The notes: generated from the sequence alone by a model not told the origin. A stretch of DNA of 51,135 nucleotides from Loktanella atrilutea (GCF_900128995.1 NZ_FQUE01000015.1:1-51135), one strand, 5' to 3'. Positions 16,892 to 26,232 are shown, counted from the first letter of the stretch. Numbers and translations: made by a program.

Positions 16892-17785
16892 TCAGCGGTG
16901 CGGGTCTCGTAGCAGCATGTCCTGCATCATCTCGCGCACGTCCGAACCGAAGTCGGGGTGGGCGAGGGCACTGGCCATCGTGCATTCAATGAACCCGAGC
17001 TTGGAGCCGCAATCGTAGCGCTGTCCTTCGTACCGGAAGGCGTCGACACCCTGGGTGTCGATCAGTTGGCGAATGGCATCGGTAAGCTGGATCTCACCGC
17101 CCTTGCCGGGGGCCTGGGCCTTGAGAAGCGGCATGATGCTGCCATCGAGAATGTAGCGGCCAACGACAGCCTGCGTGCTCGGTGCCTCATCGCGGGCTGG
17201 TTTTTCGACGATGCCGCGCATGGGCTCAAACTGGCCAATTTCGGGCTGGTTGGCATCGACGATGCCGTAACTCGAGACAGCCTGCGGGGCGACCTCTTCG
17301 ACGGCAACCATGCTCCGGCCGGTCTCCAGGTAGCGATCGGTCATCTGCTTGAGCACGGGGGTCCGGGCACGCATGAGATCGTCGGCGAGCAGGACCGCGA
17401 AGGGCTCATCGGGGGCGATGACGGGCGCGGCGCAGGCGACGGCATGACCGAGCCCCAGGGCTTCGGACTGGCGGAAGTAGATGCAGGCGGCGCTGTCGGG
17501 CACGATCGAATTCAACAGGTCCGCCATTTCATGATTGCCCTTCTGGCGCAGGGTGGTGTCGAGCTCCGGATTGGAATCGAAATGATCCGCGATCGATCTT
17601 TTCGTCCGTCCGATGACGAAGATCAGATGGGTGATCCCGGCGGCCAGGGCCTCCTCGACGGCGAACTGAATGATCGGCTTGTCGATGATGGGCAGCATTT
17701 CCTTGGGCTGCGCCTTGGTGGCGGGCAGGAAGCGGGTGCCAAGACCGGCTACGGGGAAGATGGCCTTTCGGATGGGGCGAATCAT
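16892..17785 (-). CDS. galU: UTP-glucose-1-phosphate uridylyltransferase
   Basis: A 297-residue GalU: GLGTRFLPATKA nucleotide-binding loop and KEMLPI near the start, ADDL for metal binding, VEKP, GRYIL, GEIQLTDAI and a YDCGSKLGF ending. It converts glucose-1-phosphate and UTP to UDP-glucose, the precursor of UDP-glucuronate (ugd at 40.5 kb) and many polysaccharides. The start at 17785 (MIRPIRKAIFPVAGLG) fits the family; the longer frame to 17890 does not. It is divergent from the aminotransferase-reductase gene across a 427-bp region. Confidence 0.95.
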   Translation of the reverse strand: MIRPIRKAIFPVAGLGTRFLPATKAQPKEMLPIIDKPIIQFAVEEALAAGITHLIFVIGRTKRSIADHFDSNPELDTTLRQKGNHEMADLLNSIVPDSAACIYFRQSEALGLGHAVACAAPVIAPDEPFAVLLADDLMRARTPVLKQMTDRYLETGRSMVAVEEVAPQAVSSYGIVDANQPEIGQFEPMRGIVEKPARDEAPSTQAVVGRYILDGSIMPLLKAQAPGKGGEIQLTDAIRQLIDTQGVDAFRYEGQRYDCGSKLGFIECTMASALAHPDFGSDVREMMQDMLLRDPHR

Positions 17786-18212
17786 GGGTTTTCCTGAACT
17801 GTGGGAGCGCCATGCGGCGCTATCGCGACAAGATGGCGCGGGCAGGGCTGCGCTCAAGGCAAAGGCGAACGTCTCCTGCACAATTGCCAATCGTCCGGAC
17901 TGGCACGAATCCGCCGGACACCCTTGTTCATAGCGAGAAATTGCCCGTTCCCGCGCGTCCGGGGCGCATTGATTGCATGGTGGCGAAGATCGGTTAAACG
18001 GGCCTCAACTAGCCCCAGGTCATGGACAATATGCCATGACGCCGCCGCAATCACGCCCCACTACCCCGATAGTTGCAAGGGGGAGTTAAAAGCCTGCTGT
18101 CTATGCCGAGGTCGCAGAATGCGACTGCCTGATCAGATGATGCCTTCACGTTGCTGGACCACGGGCAACACATTCGAACGTAAGGCCTGAATATGACTGA
18201 ATGGAGTTTAAT
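17786..18212. promoter_or_regulatory. divergent promoter region
   Basis: This region separates galU from the aminotransferase-reductase gene. It includes an inverted repeat GTCATGG (18019-18025) / CCATGAC (18034-18040). No gene is supported. I cannot assign -35/-10 boxes confidently. Confidence 0.45.
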
Positions 18213-20855
18213 ATGTCAGCTTTGAATCCGGCACGCGCCGCACTTCTGCGGATGTTTGCTCTTGATGCAAAGATGGTGAGTGGATCGGGTTTTACGCTGA
18301 CGGACGAGACGGGGCGGGAGTACCTGGACTTCCTAGCCCAATACGGTGCGCTGCCGTTCGGACATAACCCCCCCGAGATCTGGGCCGCCCTGAACGCCGC
18401 CCAACACGAACAACTTCCTTCCATGGTCCAGCCCCTGCGCCCCGTCGAGGCCGAGCGCCTGGCGGACCGCCTGGCGGAGATCACGCCGGGGGATCTGTCG
18501 ATCACCACCCTGACCAACAGCGGTGCCGAGACCGTCGAGGCGGCCATCAAGCTGGCACGCCTCCGGACCGGCCGCGTCGGGATCCTGTCGACGCAGAACG
18601 GGTTTCACGGCAAGACCTTGGGCGCCCTCTCGGCGACCGGCAAGCCGATGTACCAGGAGGGGTTCGCGGCCCCCGCACCGGGGTTCGGCTACGTGCCTTA
18701 CGGCGATCTGGCAGCCCTGCAGGAGCGTCTCGAGACCGCGGGCAACGGCATTGCCGCCTTCATCGTCGAACCGATCCAGGGCGAGGGCGGTGTGATCTGT
18801 CCCCCCGATGGCTATATCGACGCCGCCATTGCGCTCTGCCGCAGCCACGGCGTGCTCTGCATCCTCGACGAAATCCAGACCGGCCTGGGTCGGACCGGCG
18901 CGCTCTTTGCCTGCTCGTCGGGCGCGGAAGTGCCTGACATGCTGCTTTTGTCGAAAGCGCTCGGGGGCGGCATGATGCCGATCGGCGCCTGCATCGTCCG
19001 CCCCTCGGCCTGGGACGACCGGTTCGGTCAGCGCCACAGCTCCACCTTTGCCAATAACAACCTGGCCTGCCGCGTGGCCAACGCCACGCTCGATCTGCTC
19101 CTGAAGGATGACCAGGCCCTGGTCAGGCAGGTCGCGGAAAATGGTCTTTACCTGCATGCCCGGCTCGAGGCCTTGCGCACGCAGTATCCCGAGGTCATCC
19201 GCGAGGTGCGCGGACGCGGCTACATGGTCGGCCTCGAGTTCCACCGCTTCGATGAGCGGACGGACTCTGCCACCATGGCCTTCTCGAGCATCAACGGCGG
19301 TGTCACCCCGCTGATCAGCTCCTATCTCTTCAACGTCCAGGGTCTCATGACGGCACCGCTGTTTAACGAGACCCACGTGATGCGGCTTCAGCCGACGCTG
19401 ATTGCGGGCCGCGCGGAAATCGATCGCGCCATCGCGGCACTCGAAGCCGCCTGTGCGATCATCGCGGCACGGGATTATTACAGCCTGGTGCGTCATCTCG
19501 TGGCACAGCCGATGGCCGAGATGGACATGGCGCCAGGGACCGACGAGGTCTACCCGCCCTCCGCACCGCCCGCCACGCCGCAGCCCGGGCAGTTCGCGTT
19601 CCTGATCCATTACACCGAAGAACAGGACATTTTCCGCTCCGATCCTTCGTTCCGGCAGTTCAGCGACAAGGAACTGAAGAACTGGTGTGCCTGGGTGAAG
19701 CAGTTCGGTCCCGGCTTTGCCAGGAAGATGCCGCGCGTGACATCCCGGACGGGTGCGAGTGCCGAGGGCTGGATCATGTCCGTACCCATGCTGCCGTCCG
19801 ACATGCGGGGTCCGAACCGGCAGCTTGCGACGGAGATGATCAAGAGTGCGGTCGATCTCGCGGTTGCCGACGGGGCCTCACGGGTGGGGCTGGGGGCCTT
19901 CACCTCGATCGTGACCCGCGGCGGGGAAAGTGTGACCCGGCGCGGCGCGCCCGTGACCAGTGGCAATACCCTCTCGACGATTTCGGCGGTGAAGGGGATC
20001 GAGAACGTGGCGAAGCGCGTCGGCCTGCCGCTGGAGGATGCGCATGTCGTGGTGATCGGTGCCGCCGGTGCCATCGGGCGCCTGGGGACGCTGATGCTGG
20101 CGCGCCAGGCCGGGCGTGTGACCCTCGTGGGCAATGCCGCCAATCCCTTTACGCCAAGGTTGCTCGCGAAAGTGGCCGATGAGGTCTACGACACCCTGAT
20201 GACCGCGTCCTGCGCGAATGGGCGGGTCGCGGGACAGGCCATGGTGCAGGTCAAGCGGATGGCGGAGCGCCTGGATCCGGATCTTGATCGCAAGGGCATT
20301 GCGGCGCGATTTGACGAGGCCTTCCAGGCTCGGGGACAACTGCCGCCGGTCGACTATACCTCGTCCCTGGATACCGCCCTGCTGGACGCCGATATCGTCC
20401 TGGTCGCGACAAGTGCCGAAATGGCCCTGCTCGACCCGCGCGCCCTGCGCCCCGGGACGCTGGTGTGCGATGTGGCGCGTCCGCCGAACGTGGCTGACAC
20501 CACCATTCCCGGCCAGACGGCTTTGGTCTTCGACGGCGGGCTGATCCAGCCGCCCTTCGAGGTCGATCTCGGCGCCTTCCAGACTCTGCCCAAGAACCTG
20601 TGCTGGGGATGCCTTGGCGAGACCATGCTGCTGGCGCTGGCCGGAGAGACACGGGATTACAGCATCGGATCGCGTCTGTCGCTTGCGGATGCGGATCATC
20701 TTGCAAAGCTGGCCGAGATCCATGGGTTCGCGCCATCACCCACGCAGTGGTACGGCCGGCAGGTCAGCGACGACGACATCGCCACCTTCGCCGGGCATGT
20801 GGCCGCCACCCGAGCCATGCGCCTGGGGCAGAGACAGCTGGCGCTTCACGGCTGA
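18213..20855 (+). CDS. class III aminotransferase fused to acyl-ACP-reductase-like domain
   Basis: Start ATG 18213 has GGAG six bases upstream. Residues 1 to about 435 are a class III PLP aminotransferase, with LDEIQTGLGRTG (Asp219) and the PLP lysine in LLLSKALGGG (Lys248). After a linker, residues about 460-880 resemble cyanobacterial fatty acyl-ACP reductase: GLGAFTSIV and TSGNTLSTISAVKGIE, an NAD(P)-binding VVVIGAAGAIGRLG (about 613), and CWGCLGETMLLALAG, where Cys800 aligns with the acyl-accepting Cys of that family. The expected chemistry is reduction of an acyl thioester to an aldehyde, then transamination to a long-chain primary amine. TamH of tambjamine biosynthesis is the closest precedent I recall. 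The substrate is inference. A strong terminator follows. Confidence 0.85.
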   Translation: MSALNPARAALLRMFALDAKMVSGSGFTLTDETGREYLDFLAQYGALPFGHNPPEIWAALNAAQHEQLPSMVQPLRPVEAERLADRLAEITPGDLSITTLTNSGAETVEAAIKLARLRTGRVGILSTQNGFHGKTLGALSATGKPMYQEGFAAPAPGFGYVPYGDLAALQERLETAGNGIAAFIVEPIQGEGGVICPPDGYIDAAIALCRSHGVLCILDEIQTGLGRTGALFACSSGAEVPDMLLLSKALGGGMMPIGACIVRPSAWDDRFGQRHSSTFANNNLACRVANATLDLLLKDDQALVRQVAENGLYLHARLEALRTQYPEVIREVRGRGYMVGLEFHRFDERTDSATMAFSSINGGVTPLISSYLFNVQGLMTAPLFNETHVMRLQPTLIAGRAEIDRAIAALEAACAIIAARDYYSLVRHLVAQPMAEMDMAPGTDEVYPPSAPPATPQPGQFAFLIHYTEEQDIFRSDPSFRQFSDKELKNWCAWVKQFGPGFARKMPRVTSRTGASAEGWIMSVPMLPSDMRGPNRQLATEMIKSAVDLAVADGASRVGLGAFTSIVTRGGESVTRRGAPVTSGNTLSTISAVKGIENVAKRVGLPLEDAHVVVIGAAGAIGRLGTLMLARQAGRVTLVGNAANPFTPRLLAKVADEVYDTLMTASCANGRVAGQAMVQVKRMAERLDPDLDRKGIAARFDEAFQARGQLPPVDYTSSLDTALLDADIVLVATSAEMALLDPRALRPGTLVCDVARPPNVADTTIPGQTALVFDGGLIQPPFEVDLGAFQTLPKNLCWGCLGETMLLALAGETRDYSIGSRLSLADADHLAKLAEIHGFAPSPTQWYGRQVSDDDIATFAGHVAATRAMRLGQRQLALHG

Positions 20856-20906
20856 ATGAGAACCGGGCCCCGCTCAGCGGGCAGTGGTGGCAGATCCTTT
20901 GAACGA

Positions 20907-20945
20907 GACAAGCCCGGATGCTTCCGCATCCGGGCTTGTCTTTGA
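20907..20945 (+). terminator. rho-independent terminator
   Basis: A perfect 15-bp stem, 20907-20921 with 20926-20940 and a TTCC loop, followed by TTTGA. It ends the aminotransferase-reductase transcript. Confidence 0.85.
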
Positions 20946-20951
20946 AAGCTG

Positions 20952-20982
20952 CAATCCGGTGGGTTTCAGGCCCACCGGATTG
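20952..20982 (-). terminator. terminator of the minus-strand CTERM gene
   Basis: CAATCCGGTGGG (20952-20963) pairs with CCCACCGGATTG (20971-20982), 10 bp past the stop at 20993. It stands back to back with the plus-strand terminator. Confidence 0.65.
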
Positions 20983-20992
20983 TGCTTTGAGC

Positions 20993-21685
20993 TCAGGCGG
21001 CTTTCTTGGCTTTACGACGACGCAGGGCGGCAGCACCACCAAACGCGCCGAGCAGCAGCAGGCCGGAGGCCGGAACCGGAACGGCGGACACCGTGATGGA
21101 GTCCAGCTGGCCATCGACGTTGCCACGGGTGTTGGACGTGTCGATCATGAAGCTCAGGGATGCGACGTTGGTGAAGTCGAACGGATTGGATCCACCAAAG
21201 GTGAACTCGTTGAAGCGCAGGATCGGGCTGAAGCCGCTCAGCAGGTTCTCGGAGTACGAGATCGTGTTGCCGCCGGCATCGGTGCCGGCCACGCTGAACA
21301 TGGCGTCGCCGTCGAAGGTGCCGGGGACGACATTGAACGTGAAGAAGCCCTTGTCACGGGAGTTCTGCAGGTTGACCCCGTTGTAGGTCAGCGTGGCACT
21401 GCCGCGCACGCTGGAAGTCGTGCTGAAGGACAACAGACCGCCGAAGCTTTCCAGACGGGTGGAGCTTGCCAGGTTGCTGCCCGAGTTCTCTGCAACAGTT
21501 GCGTCGACCGTAAAGTCACGCGATGCTGCGGCATAGTCACCACCCATATTCGTCACGGTGTTGGCGGGATCGGCCACGGCGAGCTGCTGCTCGTTGAAGT
21601 CGTCGAGCGTGAAGGTTGCCGCCATGGCGGGAGCGGCCAACAGCACAGCTGCGGCAGCGGTGGTCGCGAGAAATTTCATGTTCAT
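20993..21685 (-). CDS. PEP-CTERM-type secreted protein (VPVPASG tail)
   Basis: The 230-residue protein starts MNMKFLATTAAAAVLLAAPAMA (AGGAG upstream of ATG 21685), followed by a beta-rich, Asn/Ser/Gly-rich mature part (TFTLDDFNEQQLAVAD..., TFGGSNPFDFTNVASLSFMIDT). The C-terminal sorting tail is VPVPASGLLLLGAFG, then RRRKAKKAA. Such proteins are typically exported, cleaved by an exosortase and associated with EPS. It is convergent with the aminotransferase-reductase gene and is terminated separately. The tail differs from the VPLPAGLPML type seen at 12.0 and 30.2 kb. Confidence 0.88.
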   Translation of the reverse strand: MNMKFLATTAAAAVLLAAPAMAATFTLDDFNEQQLAVADPANTVTNMGGDYAAASRDFTVDATVAENSGSNLASSTRLESFGGLLSFSTTSSVRGSATLTYNGVNLQNSRDKGFFTFNVVPGTFDGDAMFSVAGTDAGGNTISYSENLLSGFSPILRFNEFTFGGSNPFDFTNVASLSFMIDTSNTRGNVDGQLDSITVSAVPVPASGLLLLGAFGGAAALRRRKAKKAA

Positions 21686-22139
21686 CAATAGAACTCCTGG
21701 TTAAGCGCCATAACACGGTCGCTGTGTGTGTTGCCAAGGCTGGCATCCCCTAGAAGATACCAGCCTTCAAGCTCTAGTGATAGGTCACTTTCGTGAAGAG
21801 AACAGGTTTCCGCCCAAATCTTGCCATGATGTTAGCACTCTGCCTGAGCATTGTTCACAGTCAAGAAACAGTTATGCGTCTCATGGCATGTTGTGTCGTG
21901 TAATCTTCGTGTAACCGGCGTGTAATCAACGGGCGATCAACTTCAGGGTGTGCGCCGGTGAATTTCAAGGCAGATCATGCGTCGGGCTCAGACGTCGTGA
22001 TTCCTCTAAAACGAATCACCTGATGCAGAAAAAAATCTGTCGCAAGCGTTTTGTCCCCTCACACCAGATGTATGCGTTGAGGACGCGCCTTCGGTGGAGT
22101 TGACCCGGTCGGACTGCGGCGGTGCTTCTTTCAGAAGCT
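21686..22139. other. intergenic region with tandem motif
   Basis: A relatively AT-rich spacer between two minus-strand genes. It contains three CGTGTAA repeats at exact 11-bp spacing (21897-21925). No supported gene. Confidence 0.5.
21897..21925. promoter_or_regulatory. three CGTGTAA direct repeats, 11-bp period
   Basis: CGTGTAA begins at 21897, 21908 and 21919. An 11-bp period puts the motif on one face of the helix, the layout used by OmpR/PhoB-family regulators. It lies about 210 bp upstream of the PEP-CTERM gene start. Confidence 0.55.
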
Positions 22140-22481
22140 TCAGTCGACCTTGCGGGCCAGATCGATCAGCGGGGAGTTTGCAACGGTGACCTGCTCATGT
22201 GCCGGGACAAATGTCACCCGCCGCTGTCCCATCGCATCGACACAGATGGCACGGCCATGCTTTGCCCGTGTCAGGCGCAGGGAGAGCGACCGTTTGGCGC
22301 TTGGCTTTTGCACGTCGAAATTGACCACGGCATTGTGCGACGGGGCGTGCTTCCCGCCACGGGCCAGAACCTGGAGAGCAGCTTCTTTCCAATACGCAGG
22401 CGCAGCGCCGGCCGGAGCACCAGCCTCTTCCCAAAGATAGTGTGCAAGATACAGGATGTCTGCTTCGCGATCATATATCAT
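22140..22481 (-). CDS. DUF2934-like hypothetical protein
   Basis: A 113-residue soluble protein. Residues 5-40 (READILYLAHYLWEEAGAP...YWKEAALQVL) resemble DUF2934, a short helical module usually written as AYxLWExxGxPxGxxxxxWxxAE. The rest is basic (VQKPSAKRSLSLRLTRAKHGR) and ends VTVANSPLIDLARKVD. No signal peptide or membrane segment. Function unknown; it stands alone in its transcription unit. Confidence 0.6.
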   Translation of the reverse strand: MIYDREADILYLAHYLWEEAGAPAGAAPAYWKEAALQVLARGGKHAPSHNAVVNFDVQKPSAKRSLSLRLTRAKHGRAICVDAMGQRRVTFVPAHEQVTVANSPLIDLARKVD

Positions 22482-23055
22482 GGGTACGGCCTTGAGAGAT
22501 TTTCTTAAATTGATTTAAAGACTTGGTAGAAAATATAGAGCTTCGGGGCCTGCAGGTGCTGACGGCACAGCGGTCGCTTTGGCCCCTATAAATGCGCTTC
22601 ACATCCTTATTTATACCACAATTCATAGCACCTTAACTACAGTCGGCATGCAGGGGTTTCATCACATTTGGTGAAACAGTGAGTTGTGTTGAAAAATGGG
22701 TGCCGCACGGCATCACTGAAACAAACGTGAACGTTTCAGGCTGGCTCTTATCGCGAGAGCGAAGGGGTTTTCCCATTACATCCGGACGACCCTGCAGGCT
22801 GTGATGCATCTTTTGGCAGGTGCGGCGTGAATACCATAGGCCTTGCATTGAACGGCCCCAGCAAACCCGCTTCGGTTGCAAGCCCCTCATGATCATGGTT
22901 GATGAATTGCATCAGGGGACTGGCATTCACCTTCTGACGTTGGATGGCGGATCTGGACGATCGTTTGCCATCTGCACTTTTGACGCTGCCGGGCAACCGG
23001 CGGCGTCGCTTTCATTTTAAGGCAAGTGCCGTGCTGTTCCGAGCGTCAGCCTGCT
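22482..23055. other. gene-free region with several hairpins
   Basis: AT-rich at 22495-22640. Hairpins occur at 22656-22677 (GTTTC...GAAAC), at 22717-22738 (TGAAAC...GTTTCA) and at 22982-23007 followed by a T-rich stretch. Short frames on both strands match no family. A structured small RNA reading rightward from about 22640 to 23020 is possible but not demonstrated. Confidence 0.4.
22982..23007 (+). terminator. terminator-like hairpin with no upstream gene
   Basis: GACGCTGCCGG (22982-22992) pairs with CCGGCGGCGTC (22997-23007) with one mismatch, followed by GCTTTCATTTT. No plus-strand gene precedes it. Confidence 0.5.
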
Positions 23056-23835
23056 CTAAGCCTGCGTTCTGCGCCTGAGGCTCACAACGCCCGCAAGAGC
23101 ACTGAGCAGCAACAGGCCGGACAGCGGAAGCGGGATGACGGGGGGAGGGGTGTCGGTCCCGGGAAACCCGCCACCGCCGGGTGGCGTCGTGCCGCTCCCG
23201 CCGCCGGATGACGTGCCCCCTGCGGGTATCGGGGGTCGTGTCGGACCACCACCGCTGCCGCCCGGTGTATTGCCGCCGCTGCCGCCGCCGGGGGTATTGC
23301 TACCGCCGCTGCCGCCGCTGCCCGGAAAGAGCCCGCTGGAGCCACCGCTTCCTTGTACGCCGCCAATGACGGGAAACGTGATGCCGCCGCCTCCCCCTCC
23401 GCCGTTCGGATTGTCAAAGAGCGTGTCCCGACCGACACTGCCGCCGGGTAGATAGGCAAACAGGGGCCCCGCGAGCAGAGGCGCCCAGAAGTCCCGGGCC
23501 GTCACCGGCCCGGAAGCCCCCTCCCTGTTGACCGCATCCGCTCTGCAGTATTCCGCATAGCGGCTGTAATAGGCATCCCACTCCCAGGTCTCGACATCCC
23601 GCCCGACGATGTCACGGCTGAGTTCCGTGCGGCTCAGGGCGCGATCGCAAGGATTGAACATGCAAAACGGCGGCGCCATCACGCCTTTGCTGGCCGGGAA
23701 GGGATCGTCGTATCCGCCGCCATCGACACACCCTGTGCCGATCGGATCCAGCATGAGTGCGTGAGGCGCTGTCGTTGCCGCAAACGCAGGAGAAGCGATC
23801 ACGAATAAAACGCAAACCAGGCGAAGCGTGAGCAT
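23056..23835 (-). CDS. Gly-rich secreted protein with IPLPLSG sorting tail
   Basis: From ATG 23835 the product is 259 residues: a signal peptide (LRLVCVLFVIASPAFA), a Cys-containing N-terminal domain (FCMFNPCDRALSR, a Tyr-rich WEWDAYYSRYAEYC), then about 80 residues of Gly/Ser/Pro repeats (GGSGGSNTPGGGSGG). It ends with IPLPLSGLLLLSAL and SLRRRTQA, a PEP-CTERM-like tail with a variant motif. The repeats encode a long flexible linker and are prone to length change. Likely an exosortase substrate of the envelope or matrix. A start at 23859 is possible but lies before the signal peptide. Confidence 0.75.
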   Translation of the reverse strand: MLTLRLVCVLFVIASPAFAATTAPHALMLDPIGTGCVDGGGYDDPFPASKGVMAPPFCMFNPCDRALSRTELSRDIVGRDVETWEWDAYYSRYAEYCRADAVNREGASGPVTARDFWAPLLAGPLFAYLPGGSVGRDTLFDNPNGGGGGGGITFPVIGGVQGSGGSSGLFPGSGGSGGSNTPGGGSGGNTPGGSGGGPTRPPIPAGGTSSGGGSGTTPPGGGGFPGTDTPPPVIPLPLSGLLLLSALAGVVSLRRRTQA

Positions 23836-24146
23836 GAAATCATCCAGAGGACATGTCATCGGCCGGACGGCCAGGCAGAAAGCCTTTCTGGTCCATACGG
23901 GGGATGCATTTGCAGTCTATCAACGTTGTGGAATTGGCGGAAGTTTCAGTTTCGCGCATTCACTGTTGCGCCACGAGAACTCAAAGCCATGGCCCCCTGC
24001 ACGCGCCTGACGCCCCATCTCCAAGGCATTGCCGCCGCATCGAGCGTACCCGTCGTGTATCAGATCCTGAGGAGCGCCGTGATTTTGGACGGTATCCATT
24101 GCTGCGCAGGGCCTTCAGATATATGGGAAACCTACTACTCCGTACT

Positions 24147-24180
24147 CATCTGCCGTCTGCAGTCTTGCAGATGGCAGATG
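24147..24180 (+). terminator. terminator-like hairpin
   Basis: Fifteen-base arms 24147-24161 and 24166-24180 pair with one mismatch around GTCT and are followed by TTTCTT. No plus-strand gene is visible upstream. Confidence 0.5.
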
Positions 24181-24433
24181 TTTCTTACGGGACCCGGTCT
24201 TGTCTGACTTCCGTCCGGGCCATTTCGCGGATCGCCAGAGCCTCTGGCCGTCAGATGAACAAGACCACGGTGCCACGCACCGGACATATCCCGATGTCCT
24301 TGCATTCACGCGATCTCGCCTGGTCCCGACCTTCACCCTCGTGCAATCGCGCGTTGAAACAGGGTGCGACATGGCCTATTTGCGACATCGCAGGGCAACC
24401 CCAAACTTGCCTTGCACGCCTAGCAGACACCTT

Positions 24434-24465
24434 GATGGCCCGTCTCGTCGCCGAGGCGGGCCATC
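24434..24465 (+). terminator. terminator-like hairpin
   Basis: GATGGCCCG (24434-24442) pairs with CGGGCCATC (24457-24465); an inner CTCG/GAG pairing extends the stem. TTGTTT follows. Confidence 0.5.
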
Positions 24466-24801
24466 TTGTTTGCAGGGCCAGGTGATCCGGGAATTTGCAA
24501 GACAGTCCGGGCCATTTGACACGGAAGACATGATATTTCGATCGGACCGCGCCGGATGTGACCCGCGATCCGGCCCCCCTTCAGGGGTCACCAAACCCCG
24601 GTGCAGATTGGAATAATGAGACCACGCGTCTGCCGCGGCGGACCCGGGCGACAGGCGCAGCGCTGCAACGCTCGTGAAGATCTCACACAGATGAGATCAC
24701 GCCCTCCCCCCATCGTGTGGCATTTGTCGTATGCCGGTTGCGTCATGGGTCTCCGCCGGAGCCTGACCCTATCTCGCCCCGCCGTGCGCACGGAGAATGT
24801 C

Positions 24802-26232
24802 ATGCCCAGAACGATCATCATCGGTGCCGGTTTTGCAGGGCTCTCCGCCGCACTTACGCTCATGGAGAAGGGGGATGACGACTTTGTCGTCCTCGAGGCC
24901 CGTGACCGGGTCGGCGGACGCACGAAACCCGGCAAGCTGGGAGATCTGACGGTCGATCTCGGCGGCATGTGGATGGCGCCGACCCAAAACCAGCTCAAGT
25001 TCCTGGCCGCGTCCTACAAGGTTCGCACGTATCCCACCTACCTCGATGGTGAAGCCATCTTCCGGATCAACGGCAAGGAGCGTCGCGGCCAGCGCGAAAA
25101 ACTCAACAACCTGCTCGGCCTCCGGGGCGGGCTGGGCTATCTCAACGCCAGGCGCAAGCTGCGCCGCCTCATGAAGCCGCTGGATTGCGAGCAGCCCTGG
25201 AACCACCCGCAGGCGGCCCAGCTCGACGCCACGACGGTCGAGCAATGGCTTGTCGCCAATGTAGGGTACGACCTTTTGCGCGCGGCTTTCAGAACGGTCT
25301 GCAGCACCGTCTTCTGTGCCGAGACATCCCAGGTCTCGCTCCTGTTCTTCCTGCATTATCTCAAGTCCGGCGAGGGGCTCGACACCCTGATCTCATCCGA
25401 TACCGGCGGTGCGCAGAACCTGCTGTTCCACGGCGGCGTCCACCAGATCAGCACACGGATGGCTGCCCAGATCGGGGACAGGCTGCATCTGAACACCCCT
25501 GTCGAGAGCATCGCCTGGGAGGAAGGGCATGCCGACGTCCACACGCAGTCCGGCACTTGGACCGCGCATAACGTCATCGTGGCCGTACCCTTGACGCTGC
25601 TGCCCCGCATCGCCTTCACGCCGGCCCTGCCGCACCCCAAGATGGCTCTGCACGATCGTCTCACGATGGGATCCTCGATCAAGTTCTGGGTTCTGTACGA
25701 GACGCCGTTCTGGCGTGCCAAAGGGTTCAATGGATCGATCCTGCGGGATGATACGCCCACCACCCCGATCATGGATGTCTCACCCACGGGCCAGGGCAAG
25801 GGTGTCTTGGCGGGCTTCATCGACGGTGATCAGGCGCTACGGTACGCCGATCTTTCGGTTGCAGCGCGCAGGGCCGTGGTCCTGAAGACGGTCAGCGAAC
25901 ATTTCGGGCCCGCGGCCCTGACGCCACTGGACTACCTCGATCACGACTGGAGCAGCGAGGAGTGGTCCGGCGGGTGCTACGGCGCCTTTGCCCCGCCGGG
26001 TGTGCTGTCGCATTACGGAGAACACCTGCGCGCGCCGATCGGCCCCTTTCACTGGGCGGGAACCGAGACCTCTCCGGTCTGGACCGGCTACATCGAGGGC
26101 GCCATCCGGTCGGGGCAGCGCGCCGCACTGGAGGTTTTCGGCAAACCTGCCAGGAGCGACAATTCCGTGAAAATCGGGTATAGGGCCACGCCTGGATCCG
26201 GCGAGATCATACCGTTCGCCACACGGTCATGA
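24802..26232 (+). CDS. flavin monoamine oxidase family protein
   Basis: ATG 24802 follows CGGAG by about six bases; upstream in-frame codons look non-coding. The 476-residue protein has the FAD-binding IIIGAGFAGLSAAL, the second Gly motif DRVGGRT, a DLGGMWMAPTQ substrate-side motif, and the C-terminal FAD contact HWAGTETSPVWTGYIEGAI. This is the MAO/polyamine-oxidase family, which oxidises primary or secondary amines to imines with H2O2 release. It has no signal peptide. Its amine substrate is unknown. Proximity to the amine-forming fusion enzyme is suggestive but not an operon. Confidence 0.9.
   Translation: MPRTIIIGAGFAGLSAALTLMEKGDDDFVVLEARDRVGGRTKPGKLGDLTVDLGGMWMAPTQNQLKFLAASYKVRTYPTYLDGEAIFRINGKERRGQREKLNNLLGLRGGLGYLNARRKLRRLMKPLDCEQPWNHPQAAQLDATTVEQWLVANVGYDLLRAAFRTVCSTVFCAETSQVSLLFFLHYLKSGEGLDTLISSDTGGAQNLLFHGGVHQISTRMAAQIGDRLHLNTPVESIAWEEGHADVHTQSGTWTAHNVIVAVPLTLLPRIAFTPALPHPKMALHDRLTMGSSIKFWVLYETPFWRAKGFNGSILRDDTPTTPIMDVSPTGQGKGVLAGFIDGDQALRYADLSVAARRAVVLKTVSEHFGPAALTPLDYLDHDWSSEEWSGGCYGAFAPPGVLSHYGEHLRAPIGPFHWAGTETSPVWTGYIEGAIRSGQRAALEVFGKPARSDNSVKIGYRATPGSGEIIPFATRS

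Larger units (their letters stand above)
23836..24801. other. gene-free region with two terminator-like hairpins
   Basis: Nearly 1 kb without a supported gene. Hairpins at 24147-24180 and 24434-24465 each precede a T-rich stretch on the plus strand, although no gene runs into them. The region may hold remnants of lost genes or small RNAs. The ribosome site for the amine oxidase lies at its right end. Confidence 0.45.

Noticed and set aside
18333-19610. 425-codon minus-strand frame
   Set aside because: Antisense shadow of the aminotransferase domain.
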